From Brevundimonas sp. UBA4553 (lineage in GTDB: Bacteria; Pseudomonadota; Alphaproteobacteria; Caulobacterales; Caulobacteraceae): 64,000 bases of DNA. The notes under the pieces are model-generated. The model ran no database searches, was not told where the DNA came from, and was given only the letters and a program-made list of their open reading frames with translations. The DNA lies in assembly GCF_002387245.1 (NCBI RefSeq), contig NZ_DGLD01000004.1:1-64000 (forward strand). The letters are read 5' to 3'. Made by a program: the position numbers and the translations under genes. Below are positions 1 to 8,738 of this stretch, one piece after another. Each line of letters opens with the position of its first letter. The stretch's first letter is position 1.

Positions 1-198
1 GGGGCGGCCTTTTTGCTGTGCGGTGGTGGTGTCTGTGTCTCTCCCGCCGTCATTCCGGGGCGTGGAAGCGAACCCGGAACGCAGGCCGCTGAATCTGACG
101 TATCACCAGCCTGATCAAGCGTCTGGGCCCCGGATCGACCCTGCGGGCCGTCCGGGGTGACGGAGGAGAGAGCGGCGGCCCGAAGCCGCCGCCGTGTC
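1..198. other. intergenic, left edge
   Basis: No convincing gene. The only structure seen is a G+C-rich inverted repeat at 172-192 (GCGGCGGC / GCCGCCGC around CCGAA) just past the stop of the minus-strand peptidase. It could be a weak terminator, but no clear T-run follows it on that strand. Confidence 0.4.
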
Positions 199-2970
199 CT
201 ATTTCTCCGCGCTGACCGCCGGCCCGTAGAAGAGGGCGTTGAACAGCAGGCGGACCGACGACCGGGCCTGGGCGCGGTTGACGACGTCGGGGCCCAGAAC
301 GATGACCCGGCCTTCGCCGTGCGGCAGGTCCAGAACGGCGTCCGAACCCGACAGCTTCTGCGGACCGATGGCCCAGCCGCTGGCGACCGCGACCTGTTCC
401 GGGTAGCGGACGATGGAGCCGGTTTCGCCGGTGTGGCGGAAGCCCGAGTTGCGGTTGAAGAAGACATTCATCTGGGCCGGGGCGCCGAAGGCCAGCGGCT
501 GACGATTATCGACTTCGGTCTTCAAGATCGCGCCGGGGATGAAGAAATCGGTCGAGGCCGGAGCCTTGCCGTCGGCGCCCAGCAGGACGTCCTGAACCGG
601 CGCGCCCATGGCCGTGGCCAGACGGTGCGACGAGCCGATGGTGACGACGCTGCCGCCGCCGCGCACGAAGGCGTCGATCTGCGGCACCGACTTCTCGGTC
701 GTGATGTGGCCCAGCCAGTCGCGATACTCGGCCGGGATGGCCTCCGGCTCGGGCTGGTCGCGCTGGGCGGCCGCCGACAGGTCCGCGGGGATCATGTCCG
801 AGGCGAAGACCAGGACGTCGAAGTCCTTGGCCAGATCGCCCGCGTCCAGACGCTGCGGATAGACCACCTCGAACGGATACTCGAACTGCTCCAGCATCCA
901 GCGGGTCCAGCCTGAGGCCATCGAGCCGCCGTAGCGGTCGACCAGACCGACGCGCACTGGCTTCAGGGTGATCCTGTCGCCTTCGGGGGCGCGAGCGGCG
1001 GCGTGGGCGTTCAGACCCAGATCGCGCACGGCGGCCTCGACGATCGGACGCGCCGCATCGCTGGCCGGAATCCACAGGGCGCCGGGGGCGAGCGTCTGAC
1101 GGCCTGCGCGGGTCTCGCCTTCCTGCCAGAAGACCGGCACGCCCGCCTTCAGCAGACGGTTGGACAGGATGTAGCCGTTGATCGGGGCGTGATCGATCAG
1201 CCAGCCGGCGCGGCCCGAACCGTCGATCTTGCCGGCGGGCGGGGCCATGACGTCGCCGACGCGCTCGGTCGGGGCTTCGAAGCCGTCGAGGATGCGGTCG
1301 AACTTCACGCCCATCTGCAACGCCAGCGTATAGCCGGTGGCGTCATAGGGCAGGGCGGGCGGGCCGCCCGGATACTGCAGGTCGTGCGGGTGATCCTGCG
1401 GCTCGAACATGTCCAGCACGTGCGGGCGATAGGCCTGGGCCGTCTTCACCACATAGGAGCCGGCCGGATAGGTCGTGCCGCCCACGGTAAAGGCGCGCGT
1501 GGCGCGATCCACGTCCACGCCCGTCTTGATCAGGCTGTTGAGGAAGGCGACCGCGTTGGGCAGGTCGGCCTGATCCGCAGGGATGACATAGCCGCGCGGA
1601 TCGCGACGGGCCGGATCGCGCAGCACCTTGTCATAGAGAGCCGGATCGACGCCGCGACGGCCCGTGGCGTTCTCTCCCGCCGCCTCGACCAGAGCCTCGA
1701 CCCCCGTCGGCGTGATGCGCCAGGTGTCGGTATTGCCCTTGTCGATGGCGTTCTGGCCCATGCGCCAGATGTTGAACAGCAGCCGGTCCTTGTTGCGCGA
1801 GGCGTAGTTCAGCACGGCGCGGTTGATCGACTGCGAGTACTCGATCGACTGGGCGAAACGCCAGGTCTGGGGCGCGACCGGCATGGGCAGGTCGTTGCGG
1901 GCCAGCTGGTTCTGCGGGATCAGGCTGATCTGGCTCGGCGTCGGGTGGCCGGTGATCTCGGTCAGCAGGCCGACCGCATTGTGGAAGTAGGTGATGGAGC
2001 GTTCCATCCCGTTGTTCCAGGTCGAGTAGCTGGCGCCGCTGCGCATGGTCGAGCCAGGCTTGCCCTCTTCGATCAGACGGCTGTGCATGGCCGCGCCGAC
2101 TTCCGACAACGTGCCCATGACCAGGGGGTCGTAGTTGTAGTTAAACGGATCGCGGAAGGGCGGCATGAAGACCACGGTTCCGGCGGGCGCCGTCTGGTGG
2201 TGGTTGTAGATGATCTGCGGGAACCACTCGCGGAAGAACTGGCGGTTGACGTTGGTCGTCTCGGCCATGGCCGACAGGTAGTAGTCGCGGTTGTTATCGT
2301 GGCCGACGTACTTCTGGTACAGGACCGGGATCGAGGCGAACTCGCGCTTCAGCGGGTCCTCGTTGCGCATGTACCAGTTGGAGACCAGCTCCATCCCGTC
2401 CGGGTTCAGCGGCGCGAACAGGATGATGGTGTCGTTCAGAACGCGCAGGGCCTCGGGGTCCTCGGCCGTCAGCCATTCATGCACGGCGGCGATCAGGGCC
2501 TGGGGCGGGACGGTCTCGGTGGCGTGCAGGCCCCCGTCGATCCAGACCACGGCCTTGCCCTCGATGGACATGGCGCGGGCCTGCTCCTCGGTCACGCCCT
2601 CGGCCTTGGCGAGGCGACGCGCGATCTCCTGATAGCGATCTAGGTTGGCCAGGTTCTCGGGCGTCGAGACGATGGCGATATACTGAGTGCGCCCTTCCGA
2701 GGACTTGCCGATCTCGACCAGCTTCATCCGGTCCGACTGGCTGGCCAGGGTCTTCAGATAGGCTTCCCACTGGGTGTAGTTGACCAGGTGATAGTCGGCC
2801 CCGATCGCGTGGCCGAAGGCCTCCTGCGGCGAGGTGATGCGCGTCGCCGCCGCCGGCGCGGTCGTCTCTGCCGCTGGCGCGGCCAGGACCGATTCATAGG
2901 CGAGGGGACTGGTGGCGGAAAGCAGCAGGAAGGCCAATCCGGCGGCCCACGGGGCGGTGACTCGGGTCAT
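199..2970 (-). CDS. secreted M14-family zinc carboxypeptidase
   Basis: A 923-residue exported metallopeptidase. The start at 2970 is chosen because AGGAG lies just upstream and the following residues form a signal peptide (hydrophobic run about 9-24, then Ala-rich). The frame is open about 60 codons further upstream, but that part reads as noise. The M14 fold is indicated by the zinc motif HATE (H149, E152), NNRDYY (226-231, the substrate-carboxylate position) and NHH (256-258). The remaining C-terminal half (after about 400) is longer than in classic carboxypeptidases, as in large bacterial M14 proteins annotated as peptidase M14. It probably acts in the periplasm on peptides; substrate unknown. 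It is monocistronic. Confidence 0.85.
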   Translation of the reverse strand: MTRVTAPWAAGLAFLLLSATSPLAYESVLAAPAAETTAPAAATRITSPQEAFGHAIGADYHLVNYTQWEAYLKTLASQSDRMKLVEIGKSSEGRTQYIAIVSTPENLANLDRYQEIARRLAKAEGVTEEQARAMSIEGKAVVWIDGGLHATETVPPQALIAAVHEWLTAEDPEALRVLNDTIILFAPLNPDGMELVSNWYMRNEDPLKREFASIPVLYQKYVGHDNNRDYYLSAMAETTNVNRQFFREWFPQIIYNHHQTAPAGTVVFMPPFRDPFNYNYDPLVMGTLSEVGAAMHSRLIEEGKPGSTMRSGASYSTWNNGMERSITYFHNAVGLLTEITGHPTPSQISLIPQNQLARNDLPMPVAPQTWRFAQSIEYSQSINRAVLNYASRNKDRLLFNIWRMGQNAIDKGNTDTWRITPTGVEALVEAAGENATGRRGVDPALYDKVLRDPARRDPRGYVIPADQADLPNAVAFLNSLIKTGVDVDRATRAFTVGGTTYPAGSYVVKTAQAYRPHVLDMFEPQDHPHDLQYPGGPPALPYDATGYTLALQMGVKFDRILDGFEAPTERVGDVMAPPAGKIDGSGRAGWLIDHAPINGYILSNRLLKAGVPVFWQEGETRAGRQTLAPGALWIPASDAARPIVEAAVRDLGLNAHAAARAPEGDRITLKPVRVGLVDRYGGSMASGWTRWMLEQFEYPFEVVYPQRLDAGDLAKDFDVLVFASDMIPADLSAAAQRDQPEPEAIPAEYRDWLGHITTEKSVPQIDAFVRGGGSVVTIGSSHRLATAMGAPVQDVLLGADGKAPASTDFFIPGAILKTEVDNRQPLAFGAPAQMNVFFNRNSGFRHTGETGSIVRYPEQVAVASGWAIGPQKLSGSDAVLDLPHGEGRVIVLGPDVVNRAQARSSVRLLFNALFYGPAVSAEK

Positions 2971-3241
2971 GCAATCTCCTGGAACGCGTTGCGACTTCCA
3001 CCTGTATAGCCGAGGTTGTCCGCCAGCCATGCAAAAGCGCGTTGAAGCAGACGTCGCCGGATTCCCGTGGATCGCAAGGGAAGGGTGATTGTGTCCGTGA
3101 GCATGGCGGGGTGGCGGTGCTGCCAGTCTAATGCGAACTTGTCTCCACAATAACTGCGCCTGGAAGGCGCGCGTCGGGCGCCCATAGGTCGCGCCATGGG
3201 ACTGCTTCCTCCGGTAAAGAAATTCGCCGAAGTGGCGGTAT

Positions 3242-3547
3242 CTATCGAGAAGGGGCTTCGTCGATCAGATCAAGGAGTGACTTCAAACGCTCTCGCAGCG
3301 CCGGCACGTGAACGCCCGACAAGGCTGACCTTCGTCCTGAGAGGGCCAAAACGGTTTCGAAGACGGCATCCGAGGCGCGGATGAGGGACACGAGGTTTTC
3401 TCCGCTCGGACCGTTGCGGCCCTCGAACCAGTTGCGGACCGCGCGTTCATTGGCGCGCGTGATCCGTCCGACCTCTTTCCGTGCCGAGGGCGTCGCCCCC
3501 CACTCGCGCCGCATGGCCGCGGCGATCTGCTGCGAGAAGCTCTCCAT
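3242..3547 (-). CDS. small HTH (XRE-like) regulator, divergent from recombinase
   Basis: A 101-residue protein starting at 3547, with a purine-rich stretch (GGAAGAGG) upstream. The middle (about residues 25-70) reads ITRANERAVRNWFEGRNGPS, the pattern of a helix-turn-helix in which the recognition helix carries the NW.xGRNGPSG signature seen in small XRE-like proteins. The C-terminus is helical. It is transcribed away from the recombinase/ParB operon, and the shared 173-bp promoter region holds a perfect 10-3-10 palindrome (3583-3605). The natural inference is that it autoregulates and represses the recombinase operon. Function not shown directly. Confidence 0.65.
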   Translation of the reverse strand: MESFSQQIAAAMRREWGATPSARKEVGRITRANERAVRNWFEGRNGPSGENLVSLIRASDAVFETVLALSGRRSALSGVHVPALRERLKSLLDLIDEAPSR

Positions 3548-3582
3548 CCTACGCCTCTTCCGTGTGAAAAGTTTTTCCTGTT

Positions 3583-3605
3583 TTGGACTGAAGTTTTCAG
3601 TCCAA
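3583..3605. promoter_or_regulatory. 23-bp palindromic operator between HTH gene and recombinase
   Basis: TTGGACTGAA-GTT-TTCAGTCCAA is a perfect 10-bp inverted repeat with a 3-bp centre, 36 bp upstream of the HTH start and 116 bp upstream of the recombinase ATG. Length and symmetry fit a dimeric regulator site. The downstream HTH protein is the obvious candidate ligand (inference). Confidence 0.6.
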
Positions 3606-3720
3606 TTTCTGAAACGACTTTCACGTCGGAGGGCGCTTACGGTGTCGGTCCAACCGTGCCGCCAAGGCGGCGAACGACCGGCAGGGCGATGCAGCGACCG
3701 AGGGACCAGTGCGGAGGTGA

Positions 3721-5250
3721 ATGCGGGACGCTGGTGCGTGCGGCTCAGTACGTGCGCATGTCGACCGAGCATCAAAAATACTCCACGAGAACCAATCGGA
3801 AGCGCTTGCGGCCTACGCCGCACGGCGGGGATTTGAAATCGTCAAAACCTATGCCGACGCGGGGAAAAGCGGCCTGAAGCTGGATGGACGCGCCGCGCTG
3901 CAAGGCTTGATCGCCGACGTGCGCCGCGGCGTCGCCGACTTCGACGCCATCCTCGTCTACGACGTCAGCCGGTGGGGCCGGTTTCAAGACGCCGACGAGA
4001 GCGCCTACTACGAGTTCATCTGCCGCGAGGCCGGCATCGCGGTGCACTATTGCGCAGAGCAGTTCGAGAACGACGGCAGTCTCAGCGCCACCATCATCAA
4101 GAGCATGAAACGCGCGATGGCCGGTGAGTATAGCCGCGAGCTGTCGACCAAGGTGTTCGCCGGCCAGTGCCGGTTGATCACCCTCGGCTTCCGTCAAGGC
4201 GGACCGGCTGGGTTTGGATTGCGCCGCCAGCTGGTCGATGAGCTCTGCCATCCCAAGGGGGAGCTGGCGCGCGGCGAGCAGAAGAGCCTGCAAACGGATC
4301 GCGTGGTCCTAACGCCTGGACCGCCGCAGGAGGTGGAGGTGGTCCGCCGCCTTTATCGGCTATTTGTCCTTCAGCGACGCTCGGAAAGCGAGATCGCCGC
4401 CCTGCTCAACGCCGAAGGCGTGATGACCGATCTCGGGCGACCGTGGACGCGATCGACGGTCCACCAGGTGCTGACCAATGAAAAATACATCGGCAACAAC
4501 GTTTACAATCGACGCTCCTTCAAGCTGAAGGCCAAACGGGTCTTGAACACGCCCGATATGTGGGTGCGCAAGGACGGCGCTTTCGAAGGCATCGTCGAGC
4601 CCGACTTCTTCGAAGCGGCGCAGAGAATCATTCAGGACCGCAGTCGGCGCTTCTCCGACGAGGAACTGCTCGGCCAGCTGTCGGCGCTCCTGGAGCAGAA
4701 GGGCTGGTTGTCGGGATTGGTCATCGACGAAGTCGAAGACATGGCGTCGAGTTCGACCTTTCGTCAGCGCTTCGGCAGCTTGGTGCGCGCCTACGCCCTG
4801 ATCGGCTACGCGCCGGCGAAGGATTTCCGCTACATCGAAACCAATCGCGCGCTGCGCCGACTCCACCCGGATATCGTGGCCCAAGTGATCGACGGGGTGG
4901 CGCAGGCCGGCGGAACGGCGGCGCGTGACGAGACCACCGACATGATCACCGTCAACGCCGAGTTCACCGCCTCCATCGTGCTCGCTCGGTGTTGCGAAAC
5001 CGCCGGCGGGGCGCTGCGATGGAAAATTCGGCTGGATCAAGGGCTGCGACCGGACATCACCATCGCCGTCCGGATGCAGGCCGGCAACGAGCAAATCCGC
5101 GACTACTATCTTCTGCCCTGGATCGAGGGCGGCGCCGATCCCAGCCTCAAACTGTCGCCGGAAAACGGAGTGCGGTTCGACGCCTTTCGTTTCGACGCCT
5201 TGGACGCCTTTTACGACCTCACACGACGGACGGAGCTGCGGGCGGCATGA
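3721..5250 (+). CDS. large serine recombinase, N-terminus disrupted by frameshifts
   Basis: A site-specific recombinase of the resolvase/invertase class with a long C-terminal DNA-binding part (about 509 codons). The catalytic domain continues as ENQSEALAAYAARRG, then YDVSRWGRF and EYSRELSTKVF (resolvase motifs), and the recombinase domain follows (GFGLRR; STVHQVLTNEKYIGNNVYN). The canonical start of this family, AAQYVRMSTEHQKYST with the nucleophilic Ser, is present but in the next frame (about 3734-3787). Restoring one base near 3787 joins it to ENQSEAL. The ATG at 3721 has a good GGAGG site but is also out of frame with that segment, so two compensating shifts are needed. Either the assembly has indels or the enzyme is inactive. 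The stop overlaps the next start (ATGA), so it is co-transcribed with two ParB-like genes. Confidence 0.75.
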   Translation: MRDAGACGSVRAHVDRASKILHENQSEALAAYAARRGFEIVKTYADAGKSGLKLDGRAALQGLIADVRRGVADFDAILVYDVSRWGRFQDADESAYYEFICREAGIAVHYCAEQFENDGSLSATIIKSMKRAMAGEYSRELSTKVFAGQCRLITLGFRQGGPAGFGLRRQLVDELCHPKGELARGEQKSLQTDRVVLTPGPPQEVEVVRRLYRLFVLQRRSESEIAALLNAEGVMTDLGRPWTRSTVHQVLTNEKYIGNNVYNRRSFKLKAKRVLNTPDMWVRKDGAFEGIVEPDFFEAAQRIIQDRSRRFSDEELLGQLSALLEQKGWLSGLVIDEVEDMASSSTFRQRFGSLVRAYALIGYAPAKDFRYIETNRALRRLHPDIVAQVIDGVAQAGGTAARDETTDMITVNAEFTASIVLARCCETAGGALRWKIRLDQGLRPDITIAVRMQAGNEQIRDYYLLPWIEGGADPSLKLSPENGVRFDAFRFDALDAFYDLTRRTELRAA

Positions 5251-6125
5251 GTGATATTCCCGAAATCCTGATGATTCCGGTGAACGCCATCACCGTTCTT
5301 AATCCTCGAGCGCGCAACAAACGCGTGTTCCAAGAACTCGTGACCAGCATCGAGCGGTTGGGTTTGAAGAAGCCGATCACGGTCAGCCAGCGGCCTGGAC
5401 GATCCCGTTATGATCTCGTCTGCGGGCAGGGAAGGTTGGAGGCCTTCATGGCGCTTGGCCAGGAGTCGATACCCGCTGTGGTGATCGACGCCGCCGAAGA
5501 CGATTGTTTCGTCATGAGCCTGGTCGAGAACTTGGCTCGCCGACAGCACACGCCGCTGGAATTGGTGCGCGCCATCGGCGCCCTGCGCGAGCGCGGCTAC
5601 AGCCATGGGGAGATTGCGGCCAAGGTCGGTTTCAGCCGCGAATATATCTACGCCATCTGTTTCCTGCTGGAGAACGGAGAGGAAAAACTGATCTCTGCGG
5701 TGGAGCGCGGGGTCATTCCGCACACCATCGCCATGGAGATCGCCCAAGCTAAAGAAGGCGATGTGCAGCAGGCCCTCGCCCAGGCCTACGAAGACAAGGC
5801 GATCCCTGGAAATCAGGTTTTGGCGATCCGCCGCATCATCGAACAACGCAACACCAGCGGGAAAGGCATGAACCCGCGCAGCCGCGGCGCTCGTCCGGCG
5901 AAGCCGGCCACGCCGGAATCGCTGATCAGGGCTTTGCAGCGTGAGACGGAACGCCAAACAGCGTTTGTCCGGCGGGCGGGATTGACCCAGTCGCGTCTCG
6001 ACTTCGTCGTCAGCGCCCTTCAACACCTCCTGGCCAATGACCTGTTCGTCGCCCTCCTGCGGGCGGAAGGCTTCAACACCCTGCCGACCGCCTTGGCGGC
6101 GCGCATTGGACGGGAGCGTCTCTAG
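5247..6125 (+). CDS. ParB/RepB-like protein 1 (partition-type nuclease domain)
   Basis: A 292-residue protein whose start overlaps the recombinase stop by 4 bp. Residues about 8-90 form a ParB N-terminal domain: MIPVNAITVLNPRARNK, then LKKPITVSQRPG, the GQGRLEAF box (cf. GERR in ParB) and SLVENLARRQ. A helix-turn-helix follows (GYSHGEIAAKVGFSREYIY, about 118-137). The C-terminal half is helical and resembles the RepB partition C-terminal region. There is no partner ParA in the window, so a role as an accessory or regulatory DNA-binding factor for the neighbouring recombinase is as likely as partition. The following gene is a second, divergent ParB-like protein. Confidence 0.75.
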   Translation: MSDIPEILMIPVNAITVLNPRARNKRVFQELVTSIERLGLKKPITVSQRPGRSRYDLVCGQGRLEAFMALGQESIPAVVIDAAEDDCFVMSLVENLARRQHTPLELVRAIGALRERGYSHGEIAAKVGFSREYIYAICFLLENGEEKLISAVERGVIPHTIAMEIAQAKEGDVQQALAQAYEDKAIPGNQVLAIRRIIEQRNTSGKGMNPRSRGARPAKPATPESLIRALQRETERQTAFVRRAGLTQSRLDFVVSALQHLLANDLFVALLRAEGFNTLPTALAARIGRERL

Positions 6126-7019
6126 ATGGAGCCGGTCCGGATCGCCTTTGAGACGCGGGTTAGGGTGCTGTCTTTGGAAAAGCTCCTGCCGTCCAAGATC
6201 TTGGCGTCAACGATCATGGAGTCGACCAAATACAAACGGATCGCCGCGTCCGTCGCGGAGGTCGGGGTGGTGGAGCCATTGGTGGTGGCTCAGGCGGGCG
6301 CCGACGGCCTCTATACCCTGCTCGACGGCCATGTTCGCTTGAGCGTGTTGAAGGCCAGGGGAGAAGCAGCTGCACAGTGCGTAGTGGCTGCGGACGACGA
6401 AGCCTTCACCTACAACAAGCGGGTCAATCGCCTCGCCCCGATCCAGGAGCACTATATGATCGTCCGCGCGATCGACCGCGGCGTCTCCATGCAAAAATTG
6501 GCGCGGGCGCTGAACGTCGATGTGGCGGCGATCCGCCAGCGGCGACAGCTGCTGAACGGCATCCATGCCGACGTGGCGGAGTTGTTGAAGGACAAGCCTG
6601 TGGGGATCAACGCCTTCCAGAAGTTGCGGAAAATGAAGCCGATCCGCCAGCTGGAGGTCGCGGAACTGATGGTGTCGGCGAACAATTACAGCGCCAACTA
6701 CGCCAAGGCCCTTTTGGTCACGACCCGTCCCGCCGACCTAGTCAAACCCAAAGCCGACAAGAAAGGCGCCGGCGCGGATCATGCCGAGCGAGAGCGTCTG
6801 GTGCGTGAGTTGGCGGTGGTGACCCATGACTATAAGGCGCTGGAGGTCTCTTACGGCGACGACGCCTTGTTGCTGGTGATTGCAGCGGGCTTCCTGGAGC
6901 GTCTGCTGTCTCGGCGGCCCATCGAACAGTTCTTGGCGAGCGGGCATCTCGAGGTGTTGGAGACCTTTCGGGGCGTCATCGCCGCCGTTTCACTTGAGGC
7001 GCCGCCGGCGGCGGCCTGA
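6126..7019 (+). CDS. ParB/RepB-like protein 2
   Basis: A 297-residue protein beginning at the base after the preceding stop, so certainly in the same operon. It has a ParB-type N-terminal domain (LEKLLPSKILAS, KYKRIAASVAEVGVVEPLVV, LLDGHVRLSVLKARG at about 66-80, and YNKRVNRLAPIQEHYMI in the ENLAR position). A helix-turn-helix-like segment (VSMQKLARALNVDVAAIRQR) and a long helical C-terminal region follow, typical of proteins called RepB C-terminal partition proteins. It differs enough from its upstream neighbour to suggest distinct roles, perhaps a heterodimer. No ParA is nearby. Confidence 0.75.
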   Translation: MEPVRIAFETRVRVLSLEKLLPSKILASTIMESTKYKRIAASVAEVGVVEPLVVAQAGADGLYTLLDGHVRLSVLKARGEAAAQCVVAADDEAFTYNKRVNRLAPIQEHYMIVRAIDRGVSMQKLARALNVDVAAIRQRRQLLNGIHADVAELLKDKPVGINAFQKLRKMKPIRQLEVAELMVSANNYSANYAKALLVTTRPADLVKPKADKKGAGADHAERERLVRELAVVTHDYKALEVSYGDDALLLVIAAGFLERLLSRRPIEQFLASGHLEVLETFRGVIAAVSLEAPPAAA

Positions 7020-7368
7020 GCGCCGGGATCAGGGGACCGGGACCCTTCAAGCGCCGGGACCATCGGAGACGCCGTCGTGTGGGGCGGATCGAGGATGGCG
7101 GCGGGGATGGCGGCGAACCCGTTCGGAGCCCGCTAGACCGATCGCGATCAGGTCGGTTGTCGATGAGAGGCGGCTGGAATGCGCGCGAGGCGCTGCGCGT
7201 TTCGGCCGCCCCTTACGGCTTCAGGTCAGCTGGCTTTTCGCCTGTCGCAACAGCTATTCCGCCGCGAGGTCTTCACAATTTTAGTCGGAGCCGCGACGAT
7301 CAGGTCCGGTTGGCGGGGCGCATCAGGGCGGTGTGGACTATGCCGACACGTTTGGCGCTGGGGGCGTT
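7020..7368. other. intergenic after ParB-like genes
   Basis: About 350 bp downstream of the recombinase/ParB operon. Short frames here have no recognisable features and I see no RNA gene. It may contain the right end of the mobile module, but no repeat matching the left side was found by eye. Confidence 0.3.
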
Positions 7369-7827
7369 ATGAGAAGAGAATACTCGTTCGAAGAGCGCCA
7401 TGAGCGTGCATGCCTGCGCGCTGCGATGAATATCCGGGGGCTGTGGGAAGAGAAGGGGAGTTCGGACACGCGCTTGATCGAGGGGCTGCTTCTTCCCGAT
7501 GATTTCACCGTGGTAGGGCATTCGCGTGCATTCAGCGGGCAGGGGCGGCGTGAGCACGTCATCCCCCGGCTCGTTGTGATCAAAGAAGTTCACGACATGC
7601 TGGAGCGTGGCGCGACAGATGCTCAGATCGCGATCTTCATCCGTGATCATGTGAAGATCGTCCGGATCTCCAACGAAGAGTGCTCAAGACTCGACCGCAA
7701 GGATCAGCTTGGCTTGCGGCTGCGCATGCCGACGGGGTGGGCCTTCGGCGATGACATCTATGCTCGGCTGTCAGCAGCGAACATCGAGTGGGTGTCGATG
7801 AACGGAAGCGAAGCTCCGCCGGGATAG
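7369..7827 (+). CDS. hypothetical protein
   Basis: A 152-residue protein, charged and soluble, not recognised. ATG at 7369 (MRREYSFEERHERA) is preferred over an in-frame ATG 12 codons upstream. No signal peptide or membrane segment. The amino-acid composition is ordinary, and the third-position bias is weaker than in the flanking core genes, which fits an accessory gene. It converges with the next gene, leaving about 50 bp between them. Confidence 0.5.
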   Translation: MRREYSFEERHERACLRAAMNIRGLWEEKGSSDTRLIEGLLLPDDFTVVGHSRAFSGQGRREHVIPRLVVIKEVHDMLERGATDAQIAIFIRDHVKIVRISNEECSRLDRKDQLGLRLRMPTGWAFGDDIYARLSAANIEWVSMNGSEAPPG

Positions 7828-7879
7828 AGTATGGTCCTACCGTTGCCTTGGACGACTTTTGCGCGTGGCGCTGCTGGAT

Positions 7880-8581
7880 CTAGTCGGGACTGCTCGCCTT
7901 GAGCGCCGCGATGAACTGAGGGGCGGCGCCGGCCTCCTGGGCAAGGGCGACGACATTGGCGAAGTGGTCGCTGAGGGAGAACAGGTCAGGCTCGATCAAG
8001 GCGCCGTTGTAGACGTCCCAGACTTGGCCGCCCTGATGAAAGAGGCCGCTGTAGCGTTTGAAGGGGCGGCCGAAGCCCGGCGCGCCTTCAGCGAAGCAGT
8101 CTGTCGATTTGGAGACGCCCTTCAGAGACATTCGTTCGTCCTGATGGAATGCTGTGGCGACGGTGTGGTGCATCACCCATGCAAAAGTCGGCATGAGTTC
8201 CTGTTCTTGGCCGCCCTTGCGCACCTCAAGCCAGCGCATCGAGAGAACATTGACTGGCACGGTATGCTCGATGTGCACGGTTTGGCCGCGCTTTTTACCG
8301 ATGCGTTCATCGCTCGGAAGTTGGATGAAGGCCTGGGTTCGGTAGAGCGCGCCCGCGCATTTTCCGGCCGACGAGCTTTCCTTAGCCATCCAGCCAAACC
8401 GGTCGTGAAACTTGCGAAGATCGTTGCTGATCGCCTTCTTGTCCGTCGGGCCCTTGGCTAGTCGATCAAGCTGAAGGAAGCGGGCGACGCAGGGGTTTGG
8501 CGTTTTGGCGAAAACGCGTTTCCAAGTTTCAAGAAGCTGAGTGCGCTCGTTCGGAAGCGCGGTTGAAAGGTCGTCGGTCAC
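7880..8581 (-). CDS. hypothetical protein with an H-x2-H-x-x-P motif
   Basis: A 233-residue soluble protein. The start GTG at 8581 is chosen because AGGGGG lies 6 bp upstream; the frame is open further but uninformative. Family not recognised. Residues near the middle read QTVHIEHTVPVNVL, which resembles the first strand and HxxP core of HNH/beta-beta-alpha-metal nucleases, but the second Asn/His elements are not obvious, so no nuclease function is claimed. It is divergent from the Cas4-like gene at 8739, and the spacing of about 157 bp allows a shared promoter region. Confidence 0.5.
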   Translation of the reverse strand: MTDDLSTALPNERTQLLETWKRVFAKTPNPCVARFLQLDRLAKGPTDKKAISNDLRKFHDRFGWMAKESSSAGKCAGALYRTQAFIQLPSDERIGKKRGQTVHIEHTVPVNVLSMRWLEVRKGGQEQELMPTFAWVMHHTVATAFHQDERMSLKGVSKSTDCFAEGAPGFGRPFKRYSGLFHQGGQVWDVYNGALIEPDLFSLSDHFANVVALAQEAGAAPQFIAALKASSPD

Positions 8582-8738
8582 ATCATCCCCCTGAGCGTTA
8601 GGTTGCTGAGTGACGTAACCGGGTTCTGTGCCCCGTCTAGCCTTTGGCTCAATCGTGCGACCGAAACTGGCGTATCTGTGTATTGCTACTGGGCTCTGGA
8701 AGAAGGCGCGCGCGGCGCCGGGGCAGGGAGGCGAAGAC

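Noticed and set aside
1003..2643. Long plus-strand frame (546 codons) opposite the M14 peptidase
   Set aside because: Composition is His/Arg/Gly/Val-rich with no motifs; it is the antisense shadow of a clear gene in GC-rich DNA.
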